This document shows positions 45,616-57,515 of a DNA stretch of 64,000 nucleotides, piece after piece. Numbering within the stretch: position 1 is the first letter of the stretch; the number at the start of each line of letters is the position of its first letter. The position numbers and the translations under genes are program-made. Source of the DNA: Tremella fuciformis (lineage: Eukaryota; Basidiomycota; Tremellomycetes; Tremellales; Tremellaceae); NCBI GenBank assembly GCA_032768795.1, contig CP136496.1:1240001-1304000 (forward strand). The letters run 5' to 3'. The notes under the pieces are model-generated. The model was given only the letters and a program-made list of their open reading frames with translations. It was not told the origin of the DNA and searched no databases.

Positions 45616-48600
45616 ATGGCAGACCTGCCGCTCCATTCCGCGAGCTTCTCACTGCTGGTCAAGAACATGCACTGCCCCTCATGTGTCGACTACATCACCT
45701 CGCTCCTCTCGACCTTGACGTACGTGCGGGACGTCTCGGTGTCGCTCCTCTTGCACACTGTCACCTTCCGCCTCGACCCTCAAGTGGCAACGAGCTCCAC
45801 TCAGACCGAGACGAAACTTGTGGACGAGGTGACTGCGCTATTGAGCAAAGAGGGAGGCTTCGAGCTGGATAGAGGATCAATCGCACCGTCTAGGACAGAA
45901 GATGCCGAAAAACCCAAGCGGAGCTGGGCAGGAAGATGGGGACGGCGAGAAAAGAAGCAGATGACGGACGAACAGCGGCGACAGCTTCACCTGGAGCATT
46001 GCGAGGCTTGCCGGTCGGGCTTGCCGCTCGAGCCTACGGAGGAGCACCCTCGGGGAGTCAAGGAAGGGCACCGGACCGTCACGACCCTGTCCATTGGCGG
46101 CATGACTTGCGTGTCGTGCTCCTCAGCGATCACATCTGCCCTTCAGCAGATGGAAGGGGTCTTCACCGTCAATATCGACCTCTTGGCGAACAAGGGCACG
46201 GTAACACATGATTTCAGCCTATCTCCCGATCGGATCGCAGAAGAGTTGAATGATTTGGGCTACGAAGGAGAGGTCACCGATTCCCAACCGATTGGTCAGG
46301 GGTTGGAGCCCAAAATCGAACAGGTTCAGACGATACTGTCTATCGACGGGATGACATGTGCCTCATGTACCTCTGCAATTACCAGCGCGCTCCGATCTCT
46401 CGAAGGCGTGAACACCGTCAATATCGACCTTCTTGCGAACAAGGGCACAATTCTCCACAGCTCGACCATCCCAGCCGAGAAACTCAAGGAAGCTGTTGAT
46501 GACATCGGATATGACGCTGAAATTATATCTACTGCCGCGCTTGCCCCGCCCAAACCGACGACAAACGAGCAGAATGCACTTCGGACGATCAACGTACGAG
46601 TAGACGGTATATACTGCTCGCACTGCACGCAGAAGCTCAACGCATACCTCGCAACTCTGCCGCTCCAAAGTTTCACCCAGTTCGTCCGCGGCAAAAACCA
46701 AGCCTCCATCGTCTACAAGCCTCACGAGCCTTTAACCATTCGAGATATACTTCTAGGTCTCTCCAACGTGTCACCGGAGTTTACAGCCCATCTTGTCAAG
46801 TCTCGGCCGATGCATGAGCGCAGCCGAGAAATTCAGGAGCGCGAGGCGAGACACCTCGCCATCAACCTCGCCATCGCCTTCATCTTTGCGATTCCTACAT
46901 TTATCATGTGAGCCTGGGGTCTACCCAGAAGTGTGTTAAGCTAATTTCAGCGGAGTGGTTGGGATGGCACTCGTGCCATCGTCGAATGCCTTGAAGATGT
47001 GGTGCATGACCCCTATTTGGGGCGCGGCGAACAAAGGCACAATCTTCCTATGGCCCATTGCCACTGTGGTCCAGTTTGGCATTGGTCGCATTTTCTATCA
47101 GCGCGCTTTCTCAGGTCCGTGCAACCGCATGCGGAATTGGCTTCGAGGCAAGGGCCGTGGCGGGAAGTGGAGCCCAAAATCCCTTGTCTCATTCGGCAGT
47201 ATGGATTTGCTCGTCGCCTTGTCAACTTCGGTCAGCTACTTTGCCTCGCTCGCCATGCTCATCTTGGATATCCGCCACGCCCCTTCGACAGACTCGGTGG
47301 GAACATACTTCGACTCATGTGTGTTTCTGATCATGTTCATTCTGCTCGGAAGAGTGCTCGAGGCATTCGCAAAGAGGCGCACGATGAGTGCAGTTGACGA
47401 ACTCGGTAAGATGCGATCAGAGACAGCCATCCTCGTGGATCGCCATGGTGTCTCGAAATCTCCAGAGCAAGAAACCAATGAACCGACTCCTCACACGGTA
47501 GGAGATGAAGCGGAATCAGGCAGCCAAAGTCACGCGACGCGCACCGTTCCCGTCGACCACCTCGAAGTGGGCGACCTCATCATCGTGCCTCCCGGCTCGT
47601 CCCCGCCCACGGACGGCAATATCGAAACCGGCTCAACGACCATCGATGAATCATCTTTGACGGGCGAATCGCTGCCTGTCTCGCGAAAGAACGGTGACCC
47701 GGTCTACACCGGTACTCTCAATCTCACATCTCCCATCACGATTCGTGTCGCCTCTATCGGACAGTCGACGATGCTCGAGAAGATCATATCTGCCGTCTCG
47801 TCCGCCGGAGCGCGCAAGACTCCGCTCGAGCACTTGGCTGAACGGCTCACCTCGTACTTCGTGCCCCTGATCGTATACCTCGCCTTGGTCGTCACTGCCA
47901 TCTGGCTCGGTCTGGCACTGTCCAATACGGTGAACCTAGGCGGTGAAGGTGGCCGAGTCTTCTCGGCTCTCGAATTCGGCATAAGCGTCCTGGTCGTCGC
48001 TTGTCCATGTGGTATCGGGCTGGCTGTACCGTGCGCCAATGCCGTCGGTGCAAGTATGGCAGCGACTAAAGGTATCCTCGCAGTCAGCGGAGGCGAAGGA
48101 TGGAACGCCGCAGAGAAAGTTGGCGCGGTGGTCACGGACAAAACGGGCACTTTGACCCTGGGCAAAGCGGCTGTCGTGGATGAATACTGGCCTACGCCAA
48201 ATGTGGCTGAACTCAACAAAGGGCAGCTGGAGAAACTTGTGAGCGCTGTCGAAGCGCGTTCGACGCACCCGCTTGCCCGAGGCGTCGTCGAGCACCTCAA
48301 CGCAGCTACGACTTTTACCGACCATGTCGAAGTGGACATCAAAGAGGCCGAGGAGATATCTGGCAAGGGGGTGCGAGCCAGTGCGGTCGTCGACAAGCAG
48401 GACATTGAGGTCCTTGTGGGCAACCAACCCCTTCTCACTTCCTACAACGTCGAGCTACCGGTGGCAGCGACCGATTGCTTAGGGGAATGGGGCGAGCAAG
48501 CATATTCGGCGGTTCTCGTGGCCGTGCGCCAAGCCCGCTCGCCTTGGGCGCTGCGGGCCGCCTATGCGCTCTCCGATCCTCTGCGTCCCGAGGCGCCAGC

Positions 48601-49283
48601 CATCGTCGCGCATCTGCGAGGCAGAGGACGAGTGGTCATCTGTACCGGGGACAGAGAAGACGTCGCTCAGTCGATCGCCCGGCAATTGCACATACCGCCT
48701 GAGGATGTCAAAGCCGGCGTTGGACCTGAGGGCAAAGCGGCCATTGTGGAAGAAGTCCGTGCGCAGCTTCAACGGGAATCAGCGGCTTCTGCAACTGGTA
48801 CTGGCAAGCCGAGCCGGCTATGGTGGAAGAAGGCGAAAAGCGATAAAGTCATGTTTGTCGGCGATGGGATGAACGATGCCGTCGCGCTCGCAGCGGCCGA
48901 CGTAGGCGTCGCTATGGGTCACGGCTCAGAGGTCGCGGTAGCAGGAGCAGGTGAGCCTTGCCCCGCCAGACCTGTAAATCATGCTGACAGGTGTAGACTT
49001 TGTACTGCTCAACCCGTCCCTGTCGGCCCTCACCACCCTGCTCGCGCTCTCGCGACGCGTATCGAACCGCCAGAAGCTCAATCTGGCTTGGGCGTGCGTC
49101 TTCAACCTCGTCTGCATCCCCTTTGCCGCCGGGGCGTTCTGGGCAGTAGGCCTGCGCCTGACGCCGGTATGGAGCGCCGTGCTCATGGCGCTGAGTAGTG
49201 TCAGTGTCGTGTGTTCCAGCTTGGCCCTGCGGTGGGAGGTGGCTGCAGGGCTACGCGCAAGGATCAGCAAGTCCACAGCTTGA
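45616..49283 (+). CDS. CCC2: CCC2, P1B-type Golgi copper-transporting ATPase
   Basis: Three exons (45616-46907, 46951-48950, 48991-49283) give 1194 aa. Four heavy-metal-associated-like modules precede the membrane domain, with CxxC at residues 20/23 (MHCPSC), 165/168 (MTCVSC), 248/251 (MTCASC) and 334/337 (IYCSHC). P-type motifs follow in order: TGES (668-671), the copper site CPC (782-784) in a transmembrane helix, the phosphorylation loop DKTGTLT (Asp827), the HP motif (RSTHPLARG) and GDGMND. Ccc2 moves Cu(I) from Atx1 into the trans-Golgi for ferroxidases and laccases. The second and third metal modules share an almost identical stretch (TVNIDLLANKGT). It is convergent with IMH1. Confidence 0.94.
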
Positions 49284-49390
49284 CGATCTCAGTCGGTCCA
49301 CCATAGTGCCGTATGGCGGATGATGCATCTGCAATGTGCAACACGCAGCCTAGATATAGCAGCTGCTCCCGCTCAGCTCCTGGCTGATAT

Positions 49391-49410
49391 GTATATATAT
49401 ATATGTGCTA
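49391..49410. repeat. TA-rich short repeat between convergent genes
   Basis: GTATATATATATATGTGCTATATGG lies in the 133-bp gap between the CCC2 and IMH1 stop codons. It could serve as a shared bidirectional 3'-end (efficiency) element; that is inference. Confidence 0.4.
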
Positions 49411-49416
49411 TATGGT

Positions 49417-52400
49417 CTAAGTCAAGAGCTTGGCATTGAGTCTGCGCAGCTCTTGGGGTGTGAAGCGCAAGATGACCGACAAGACGCGTACAAGATTCGG
49501 CCGCATCTCTTTGTGCTCGAGGAACTGAAGGATAACGTTTCGAAGGTACTGCGCCTCAGTATTGAGTTTGAGAGAACAGCCGCGACCGACCTCCAGATTG
49601 ACCTCCTCTTCGTCCTTTGTCGCACTTGTAGTCGAGCCTCGCTCGACTACGCTCTCCAGACTCTTACGCAGCTGTTCCGGTGTGGCCGATCCGTCCGGCG
49701 TCGGGCTAGTCACTGCCGAGCGAGAAGCAGCGGCACTGGCGCCGGCACTACCACTCGCAGGATTGCCCGCTGCCCAATAGCCTACACCGGGGTTGCGCTG
49801 CCGCTCCATGAGCTGGACGCTCGATTGAACTTTGCGCATCTCCTCTCGCAAAGTCTTGTTCGTCTGCCTGAGCTGCACCGCGAGGTTCTTGGCGTCGTCG
49901 AGCTGCGAGTTGATGGTGGAGATCTGCACATGCAGACCGGCCACTTCGTCCCTTGCCGCTTTCTGCCCGATCAGAATCTTCCTGTGTTACACAATGATCA
50001 GACGCACCTCAGCCTCGGCCGCGACGGCGACATCTGCCTTTGCGTCCTGGATCTGCGTTTCCATGGCCAGCAAAGACCGCTCCACGTCCTTTCTCTGAGC
50101 CTCTTTGGCCTCAATGGCTGCCTCGCGCTCTTTGACGACCCGCAAGGTATCGGCATGCTCATTCTCCTTCTCCAGTATCACTCGGCGCAGCTTCTCCACC
50201 TCACGCACCCTTTCGCCCACCTTGGCCGCCCATTCCTCCTCGACCTCGTTCCTCTCCCGCTCCAGGAGGCGGATCCTGCCCCGAAGTTCAGACACCTTTG
50301 CCTCGGCTTTCTGCTCTGCGTCGGCGAGCAGACGTTGGACTTCAGCTGCAGAAGTCGCTGGTTCCCTTCCGGCAGGAGAAGGCGAAGGGGAGGCATGCGT
50401 AGGTCCATTGGCCAAAAGTGCTCGCCCGCGACCGGGCGTTGATGTCCGTGAGGCGGCTGTGGCCACTTGATCTTCCAGTAGCGCACAACGCTCCGATACT
50501 TCGCGTAGCTGAAACTCTAGCTCTTTCGTCCGGCTTTGCAGCGTGACCATCTCCGCACGAGCTGTTTCCACTTCCGCTTGACGGCTCTGCAGATCCTCGA
50601 ATTGCTGCTGTTTGGTCGCGTTGAGCTCTTTGACAATAGCTTCCAAGCCGTTAACTTTGGCGCTCTTGTTGGAGATTTCCTTTGCGTGGCCGGCCTTTGT
50701 CGTGATCATTTCAAGCTCCCATGTGGCTTTGCGCGTCTGCAGCTCCTTCTCGTACCGCTCCTTGGCGCCAGCGAGCTCCCTCTCGAAGCCTTTTCTCAGA
50801 GCGTTGACCTCTCTTTCCCGCTCGGCCTTGACGCGCTCAGTCTCCTCGCCAGCACGAGATCGTTCTGCCCTTTCCTCGGCACGGTCCTTCTCAATCTCCT
50901 CTTTCTCCTTCTCCACTTTGACCAACTTGGCCCGGACCGTCTTTAGTAAGGATATAGCCTTTGTTCGCTTCTCCTCTTCCTCCTTCGCTGTTGTCTGGGC
51001 TTTCGTGAGATCTGCCCGAAGTTGGCCCAGCGTGAGAAGCTCCGTGGCCTTTTGTGCGAGATTCGTCTCCGCTGTTGACAGTTGCTGGCGCAGCTTGGCA
51101 ATCAGGTCGGTCTGTGAGGTGCCTTCTAACCGGTGTGTATCGCGTATCTCCTCTATTCGTGATTCTTGGACTGACCATCAGCACGGAGCATCGTTTGGAG
51201 ATGGGCTCACGCGTGATTTGCGCTTGTAGGCGCTGCATCTCTGCAGTGATCATCTCCACTTTCGCGTTCATCATCCTAACCCAGCCTTCCAATGCCTCGA
51301 CATCCTCAATGCCTCCCTCCAGTGGAGTCAGCTCCTTGAGGACCTTGTTTGCGGCATCGATCTGCTTCTTGGCTGCTGCCAGCTGTTTCGATAGATCTGG
51401 GACATCAGCTGAGCACCTAGGCAAGACCAGGCTACGCGCCTTCGTATCGGCCTGTCAGGCCCACCAGTCGTTCTTCGGCTGTTCCTCCCAATTCTGGTGG
51501 TCTCTCATCTTTCGTCTCCTCGACTTCCTCGGTCAAGTCAAGCTGACTGGGCGTGATCCCTAGCTCTCTTTCGGCTGACTCTATGTCTGGCGTCGGAACT
51601 GCCAAGTCCGGATTTGGGGCAGCATCTTCCGGTCGTAGCAGCGGACTAGCCCCTAATGGATCGGCGAACACGCTTGGTGACGGTACCTGTAGCTCGAGCG
51701 GCACAGGAGTTAGGTCCGGAGAAGGGGGCAAGGGATAGGTGGCAGGGTCCGAGGGATCGGGTGGTGGTAAGACCTCGACTGGAGGTGACAGAGGAGCATT
51801 GGAGAGACTGCTGTGTTGTGGAACAGGTGTCCGGGCTCTCGGCGTGGCCGTGGACGAAGATGGATCAGATCCCAAGGAGAACTGCTGAGCGGTGAGAAAT
51901 CTCGCTGGCGATCCTGGTCGGGAGCCTCCTGCTTCTGCTCTAGGCGAGGGCATATCCTTCAGCTCTTGTTGGGGCTTGTCGAGAGCAGGTGTCCCGGCTG
52001 TCGAGCTTGCTGCGGAGGAAGACGCCGTCGGCCGTTGACCATCCAAGCTGTTTCTGCCGAATGCGAAGCCTTTTCGTAGTCCTGCCAGAGCATTCTCGGC
52101 TAAATGACTGGCCTGCGCGTAGCTCGTGCTGCGTGACGGCGACGTGGATGTGTCCCCATGTAGTTGAGGTCGGGGCTTCTCTTTGGTCGGACTGGACGAC
52201 GGAGCTCCATCGACAGATGCGCCAGTCGTGAATGAGTACTTGCGCTCGCCGGGCACAGGGATCGCAGCTGGCCTAGTCGGAGAGCCGCCCACTTGAGGAG
52301 AAGCCGCGGACTGAGAGGGAGATTGCGGCTGCTGATGCGCGTGGTTGTTCTGGGCAAGGGCTCGATTTTGCAGCGACGTCCCGGTCTGCTCGAGGGTGTT

Positions 52401-52445
52401 GACGGCAGCCTTGAGCCTATCGGCCAGGCTGGTCGTGTTGAACAT
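49417..52445 (-). CDS. IMH1: IMH1-like golgin with C-terminal GRIP domain
   Basis: Starts at 52445 (MFNTTSLADRLKAAVNTLEQTG), a short helix common to fungal GRIP golgins. A Ser/Pro-rich disordered region of roughly 300 residues follows, then several hundred residues of heptad-type coiled coil rich in Glu, Lys and Arg (VEKEKEEIEKDRAEERAERS, QLREVSERCALLEDQVA). The C-terminal GRIP domain reads EEEVNLE-YLRNVILQFLEHKEMRPNLVRVLSVILRFTPQEL after removal of a 42-nt frame-neutral intron (49549-49590). GRIP golgins bind Arl1-GTP at the trans-Golgi and tether endosome-derived vesicles. The conserved aromatic Tyr of the GRIP motif lies right after the splice. It is divergent from VPS20 (about 250 bp). 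Confidence 0.87.
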
Positions 52446-52694
52446 GCTCTCTAGGCTCTGCGCAGCATGATGAGGTGGGAGATGAAGGTGTTGGAGGTTG
52501 AGCTTGTGAAGTGGACAGTGGACACAGCCGAACACGCGGTGAGCACGCGGGAAGGGATTACTCCGAGCCGGTCAGTCAGAGATGGTCCGCCACCAATGGC
52601 GCCTTCTTGGCATCGTACACCTCTCTTTGTGTTGCGGTCACCAGAGCCGCAGCAGTCACGAGAGATGGGCTACTGGCAGGCCGCCCTCGTCAAG

Positions 52695-53593
52695 ATGGGC
52701 ATGGCCCAGCCAGGACCCAAGATCACCTCGCACGACCGGGCGGTCCTCGAGTGCGTCATCGTTGGCCCATGGCCTGACTGACGGTGCAGCCTCAAACTGC
52801 AACGCGATAAGATGAAGCAGTACCAGAAGCGTGTACGTTGCGGGAGCGCTGACTCTTGTCTGACATTTCAGCTACAGGTCGTACTTGACAGAGAGAACGA
52901 GATCGCCAAAGAGGCCCTCAAAGCAGGCAACAAGGTACGGTCCGCGGATCGCCGGACTAGCGTTCTCAACTGACAGGAAGCAACGGGCCTTGACAGCTCT
53001 TCGACAGCGCAAATACCAAGAACAGCTTCTATCTCGTACAGACTCTCAGCTGCAGACACTGCAGGAGCTTGTGCGTATGCCCATAATCAAGCCAGAATGC
53101 ACTGATGGGCCGCAGGTCAGCTCTATCGAGTTTACGCAAATACAGGCAACAGTCGTGCACGGGCTGCAGATGGGCAATGAGGTTCTCAAGCAGCTTCATG
53201 CGGAGATGTCCCTAGAGAAGGTGGAGAAGTTGATGGATCAAACAAGAGAGGGAATAGAGTATCAACGGGTTAGTTGCGCTGACCCCGGCACCACGCTCCG
53301 CTCACTCTCCAGGAGATAGACGAGACACTCATGTCGCAAATGAGCCCAGAGGAAGAGGAAGCGGTACAAGCGGAACTGCTGGCTCTACAGAAAGAGGCTA
53401 TGCCCGAAGTGCCCGTTGCCTCCGAGTCGGAACGAGTGCAACTACCGTCCGCACCTGTGGAAGCGCCTCAAGAAGTGGAACCAGAAGGCCCAGGTGAGTG
53501 GGTTCGATGGCTCTCGACATCAGCTCATCGCAAGCTCACGCGACGACAACAGCTTCTGCGAGCAAGGAGGAGAGAGTGGCTCTGTCTGCGTAG
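52695..53593 (+). CDS. VPS20: VPS20 (CHMP6), ESCRT-III subunit
   Basis: Exons include 52695-52750, 52790-52832, 52872-52934 and one from 52981, with later exons to 53593. They give the Snf7-family helix order: KITSHDRAVLDLKLQRDKMKQYQKR, VVLDRENEIAKEALKAGNK, RALTALRQRKYQEQLL, SIEFTQIQATVVHGLQMGNEVLKQLHAEMSLEKVEKLMDQT, then an acidic helix EEEEAVQAELLALQ and a short final exon ending ERVALSA. Vps20 nucleates Snf7 polymers on endosomes and links to ESCRT-II. The ATG at 52695 gives an N-terminal MG as in myristoylated homologues; the in-frame ATG at 52664 would add about ten residues. The intron before QRALTAL was chosen (acceptor at 52980) because it keeps the family register. Confidence 0.88.
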
Positions 53594-53772
53594 GACGTGT
53601 GAGGATCTTGCAGTTGTATGACGCTATATGCATCTTCATTGTCGGATTGTCTGTACAGTCATATCGGTGGCCAATGCCTCCACCGGCGGCGACCAGTCCG
53701 AGTGAACGCGACGCGCCTTTCTTCTCTTCCATCTCTTTGTCTTCCTTGCAAACCACAAAGAGCGAGCTCAGT

Positions 53773-54953
53773 ATGTCGTCAGCAGAGCTTGCCCCACTGT
53801 TCCCCTCCGCCACACACCCCGCCATGCCCATCGCGGCTCAGATCCTCGCGACACTTCGGAATCTGACGGCGCCGGGAAAGGGCAATGATCTCCGGGCGGA
53901 AGAGCGAGCAGCCCTGGTCGGCGTGAGCGCTTTGCTCGGCTGCGAGAGGTAAGCCAGCTTCACGGCACGGCACAGCTCACAGGCCTGGGCTGATATACAG
54001 AATCCAGTCCAAAGATCTGCCCGAGTCCTCCGCGCAGAAAGCATCGTCCGTCTCCCCTGCCCATTTTCGCTCAGCTCTGGTTCGGGCACGGCGCCTGCTT
54101 GATACGTCCACGGCCTCGACGTCCCCATCGCCTAATCGCCGCTCTGCTAGATCGCCCTCCCACGCATCGACCGATGCAGCAGACGCCGGGCCGTCCACGA
54201 CACCGGTCGACGGGACAGCCGTACTTGTTCCTTTCACGCCGAAGAAGAAATTCAAATACTCTTCCGGTCTCGACATATCCTCTCTTGTCAGGAGCCCGCA
54301 TTCGCCGGCCAAGGCGAGCCCTTTGCGACAGAGCACGACCGCGTCTCGAATAGCCAGTACCTCGAAAGACACAGTAGACCTTGGGGAGAGAGGAGAGGCG
54401 GACGATGACGCAGAAGGGGAACAGCGCACGCCTTCGAAGAGAGCCAAATACGGAGTCAAAGCTGGGGTAGACTTGGAGAGCACCCCTATTGCTGTTCCTC
54501 CGCCGTCGAGTACGATCACAAGGAAGAGAAAGAGGCATGATGTCTCGGCATTCCTGGCGCTTCGACCGGGCTCTCAGCCCGCGTCGTCTGTTGCCTCAGC
54601 GGATACCGGGGAGGAAGAGAATGAGGACGCCGAGATGGAGTACATCCCTGCTCCCTCTCGCCCAAAGAAGGTCTCGAGCGAGCGGTCAAAGAGACGGAAA
54701 CTTCGCCGAAGACGAGACTGGACCTATCGGGAGTCGCTCTGGACCGGTGATCAAGTCCGAGCGGCCAACATCGCAAAGTTGGATGAGGTGAGCTACCCCT
54801 CTCCACATCCATCCCTGTCTTGTAGCTGATGCGCAGGTTTGGGCACGCCTGGACGACTGGGCTGAGAATGGACAGCGCGAGATACGAAGAAATGGTGGTC
54901 CAGCTAGCGTTGTAGACATCCTTCTCGCTGCATTGGACAAGCCGGAAGCCTAA
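53773..54953 (+). CDS. Putative origin recognition complex subunit ORC6
   Basis: Three exons (53773-53948, 54001-54787, 54837-54953) give 359 aa. The N-terminal helices (RAALVGVSALLGCERIQSKDL, SPAHFRSALVRARRLLD) resemble the TFIIB-like cyclin-fold segment of fungal Orc6, where a LACERL-type helix is followed by SP..F..AL. The middle is disordered and phosphorylatable, with FTPKKKFKYSSGLDISSLVRSP and TPSKRAKYGVKAG. A basic stretch (ERSKRRKLRRRRDWTYRESLWTG) precedes a C-terminal helix ending DDWAENGQREIRRNGGPASVVDILLAALDKPEA. An S/TP-rich middle and basic C-terminus fit a CDK-regulated replication protein, but the Orc6 call rests on weak similarity. It overlaps the stop codon of NAT4 by two bases. 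Confidence 0.45.
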
Positions 54954-55945
54954 TGCACCTGGTCCTTGAGACTCTTGCTCAGTATGCGGTAGTCTGTCTC
55001 TTTGACTGAATGATCGTCCGACCCAGAGTCAGACGCCTCCTGGTTGCCATGCCCCTCTGTCGAGAGGTCCTCCCAGTCATCGTCCTCTGCCATGCGGATG
55101 GGGTCAATCTCGTCTGGCACGTATCCTTGCCTAGCATAGAAGTCCAATGCAGTGGTGTTGGCTGCAAGTCAGTCGCTGGTCACTTGACACGACTCACCTC
55201 TCAAGCAAGTGAGCATGACCTTGTCCATGCCCCTTCTCCTTCCGACTTCCTCCAAGCGATCCATAAGCATCTTGGCCAGTCCTTGCCCTCGGACGCTCTG
55301 CACGAGGTGTACTTCATAGCTTTGCTTCAGCACCTGATCTGAATGTGCGCCACGCACCAGTATACCACCTCGGCATCCCTCGTGCCCAACGTCTCCTCCG
55401 TATCGAACCGCCAGCTCGTGAAACCCAACAAGCGATCGGGGCTGAAGTCCAGCTCGCCCGCTCGCGCCTTGCCTTTCCTGCTCGGCAACGCCCCTGGCAT
55501 TGGCGGGACCTCTTGCGTAGGTGATGACGTCCCAGGCGGCTTTAAAAGGAGGAGGAACCGTGTACTCGGGTCGAAGAGCTCTTCGCGCTTGTCCTTCTCG
55601 GCGTACGACAGGGACGATCCCTCAGCTCTACACGGTCAATGCGGCCTACACCGACGAACACAACGTACAATGGAGCGATGTTCGCATGGCATAGGTGAAA
55701 GATAGCATCTTGAGCGCGAGCCGAGAGAGACAGAGAGTGTACAGCTTCAAGTCGGTACCTAGACCCGTCAATCAAGCGTCCTGATTCTTGGTCGTGGAGA
55801 CCCACTTTGAGCCGTCTCGAAGCGATCGCTCGGTGGGTAGATCCGAGAACAGCTCAGAAGGAGAGGCCTGATGGTGAGCAGGAGTCGTACCGCAGACCAG
55901 ACGTGGGCTGACTAGAGTCGCGGCTCGTATCTTGGCCGTCGCCAT
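54950..55945 (-). CDS. NAT4: NAT4/NAA40 (NatD) histone H4/H2A N-alpha-acetyltransferase
   Basis: Starts at the ATG at 55945 (MATAKIRAATLVSPRLVC). Exons on the minus strand join to a NatD pattern: SLSLSARAQDAIFHLCHANIAPLY, SYAEKDKREELFDPSTRFLLL, GFTSWRFDTEETLG..DAE, YEVHLVQSVRGQGLAKMLMDRLEEVG (acetyl-CoA Q/RxxGxG/A loop) and DKVMLTCLRG-ANTTALDFYARQGYVPDEIDP. An acidic tail ends near KSLKDQVH. NatD acetylates the Ser1 amino terminus of H4 and H2A. The loop between the strands carries an unusual Pro/Ala/Arg-rich insert (PGTSSPTQEVPPMPGALPSR). The stop codon (54950-54952) overlaps that of the convergent gene. Confidence 0.82.
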
Positions 55946-57515
55946 GGTGGCAAGGGAGTAGAGTCAGACATCAAGGTGAATTGAGCGTTCCGGCTCGTCA
56001 CAAAGTCAAATCCGAACAGTCAGTTCTGCTCGACTTTGTGTTCACCTCTTGATTCATCATACTGCCCTTGTCGATCAGCTAATCAGCTTGCATACAGAGC
56101 AGTTCTGGTAACTGAACACGCTGAAGCTATGACCTGATCCTTCGTGAAACCCTCAAGCGCCAGTCTTCACCAACATGCTATCAGACTTGGGATCAGCTTC
56201 CACCCGCTCTGGGCTCGACATCGCTCTCAGTGCTCAGAGCGCTATCGTCTCAACGGGCGCGCGTGTCGATGGCGGCCTGAAGGGCATCTATGGGCACTCG
56301 TCGAGACGCGAGGGTGGCGAGCGGCGCACGACTAGCTGATCTTCCACTTGCTTCGAGCCCATCCGTCTCGCACCATGTCCCGCCAATTGCTCCCTTCGTA
56401 CAATCACACAGGACTCGGCCGAAGAAAAGAAGGTCCTCATCGGTCCGGTCTATCTCGCAGCTCGGCGGAGTGCATGGTTCAAGCCCATCAACATCATCTA
56501 TGATCGACCTAACGATCAAGCTCGACGTGAACGGGGATGTGGGCACGGTTCTCCATCTCTTTTGCAAATGGCTCGGCACGGTGGAGCAGTCTCTATCCTG
56601 ACCGAGGTCGGGCTGAAGGCTGTGAGAAGAGGACGGTGGCGAACTCCCCCCCGTCTCTGTTCTCATCACTCGCTTGACCGCTTGATACCTGGCAATTCAA
56701 CAGATATCTGACGTACTGAGGAGCCGATTGCCAATGGGCAGACGTCCCGATCAAACTGAAAGCTGCTGATGCCCGCGTTATCCTGTGTCTACGATCCCGT
56801 GTGTGCGTGTGATACGGACACGAACACCGTCATGACATGGTCCGTGCACATCAACAGCGTCCCAATCTTATTGTTCTTCTCCGCATTCCGCCGTAAGAGG
56901 CAAGTCCGGTCGAAGCGGAGCTCGCAGAGCTAATCAGCAAAGCTAATCATTGTGTGTATACACAATACGCCACTGCTCCCGTCGAGGCTCGTGCGTGAGA
57001 AGGATTGGTAATACGATGCGACACCCATCACGAACGAGAGACATATATCCACAGCTGATTTCTTCGCCGCCGGACGTTCTTCCCCATCAACATCTTCTTT
57101 TTGGTCTCGCCGCCCACTCTATTCGTGAGTCGGACATGGCGACCACTCGAGACACGCTCACGTTCAGGAGACCCACTTGAACGGTGGCGAATGGGGAACG
57201 GCTCACCCAACCGGCTCACGAGTCGCCTGACTCACTTACTTACGCAGGCCTGGGCGAAGGAAGACTGATCGCGGGGCATACTGGTGCTCGAGGTGAGTCG
57301 TCGTGTCCCGTCCATCGCTCTGACCTAGAGGTCAACCTGCTGACGATTCTGACAATCCGGATAACCGACGCCGGGTCCAGCTCTCCGTTGCGGTGGCATC
57401 TTGTCGCGTAAGCTCGTACGGGGCAGGGATGCCTCAGAGGGTCTAACTTGCAGAGCCGTCAACCGTCTTCTCCGGTCAGCAGCGCTCCAAGACCCCTCGC
57501 GCTCGTCAACTTGCC
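55946..57515. other. 1.6-kb region without a supported gene
   Basis: Upstream of NAT4. Small frames occur on both strands (56144-56335, 56250-56669, 56290-56601, 57184-57411). None shows a recognisable domain or a convincing splice chain. The stretch 57184-57460 on the plus strand could contain 5' exons of the candidate gene that follows. Confidence 0.35.

Noticed and set aside
49405..50442. 345-codon plus-strand frame
   Set aside because: Antisense to the coiled-coil and GRIP region of IMH1, whose minus-strand reading gives a full GRIP domain.
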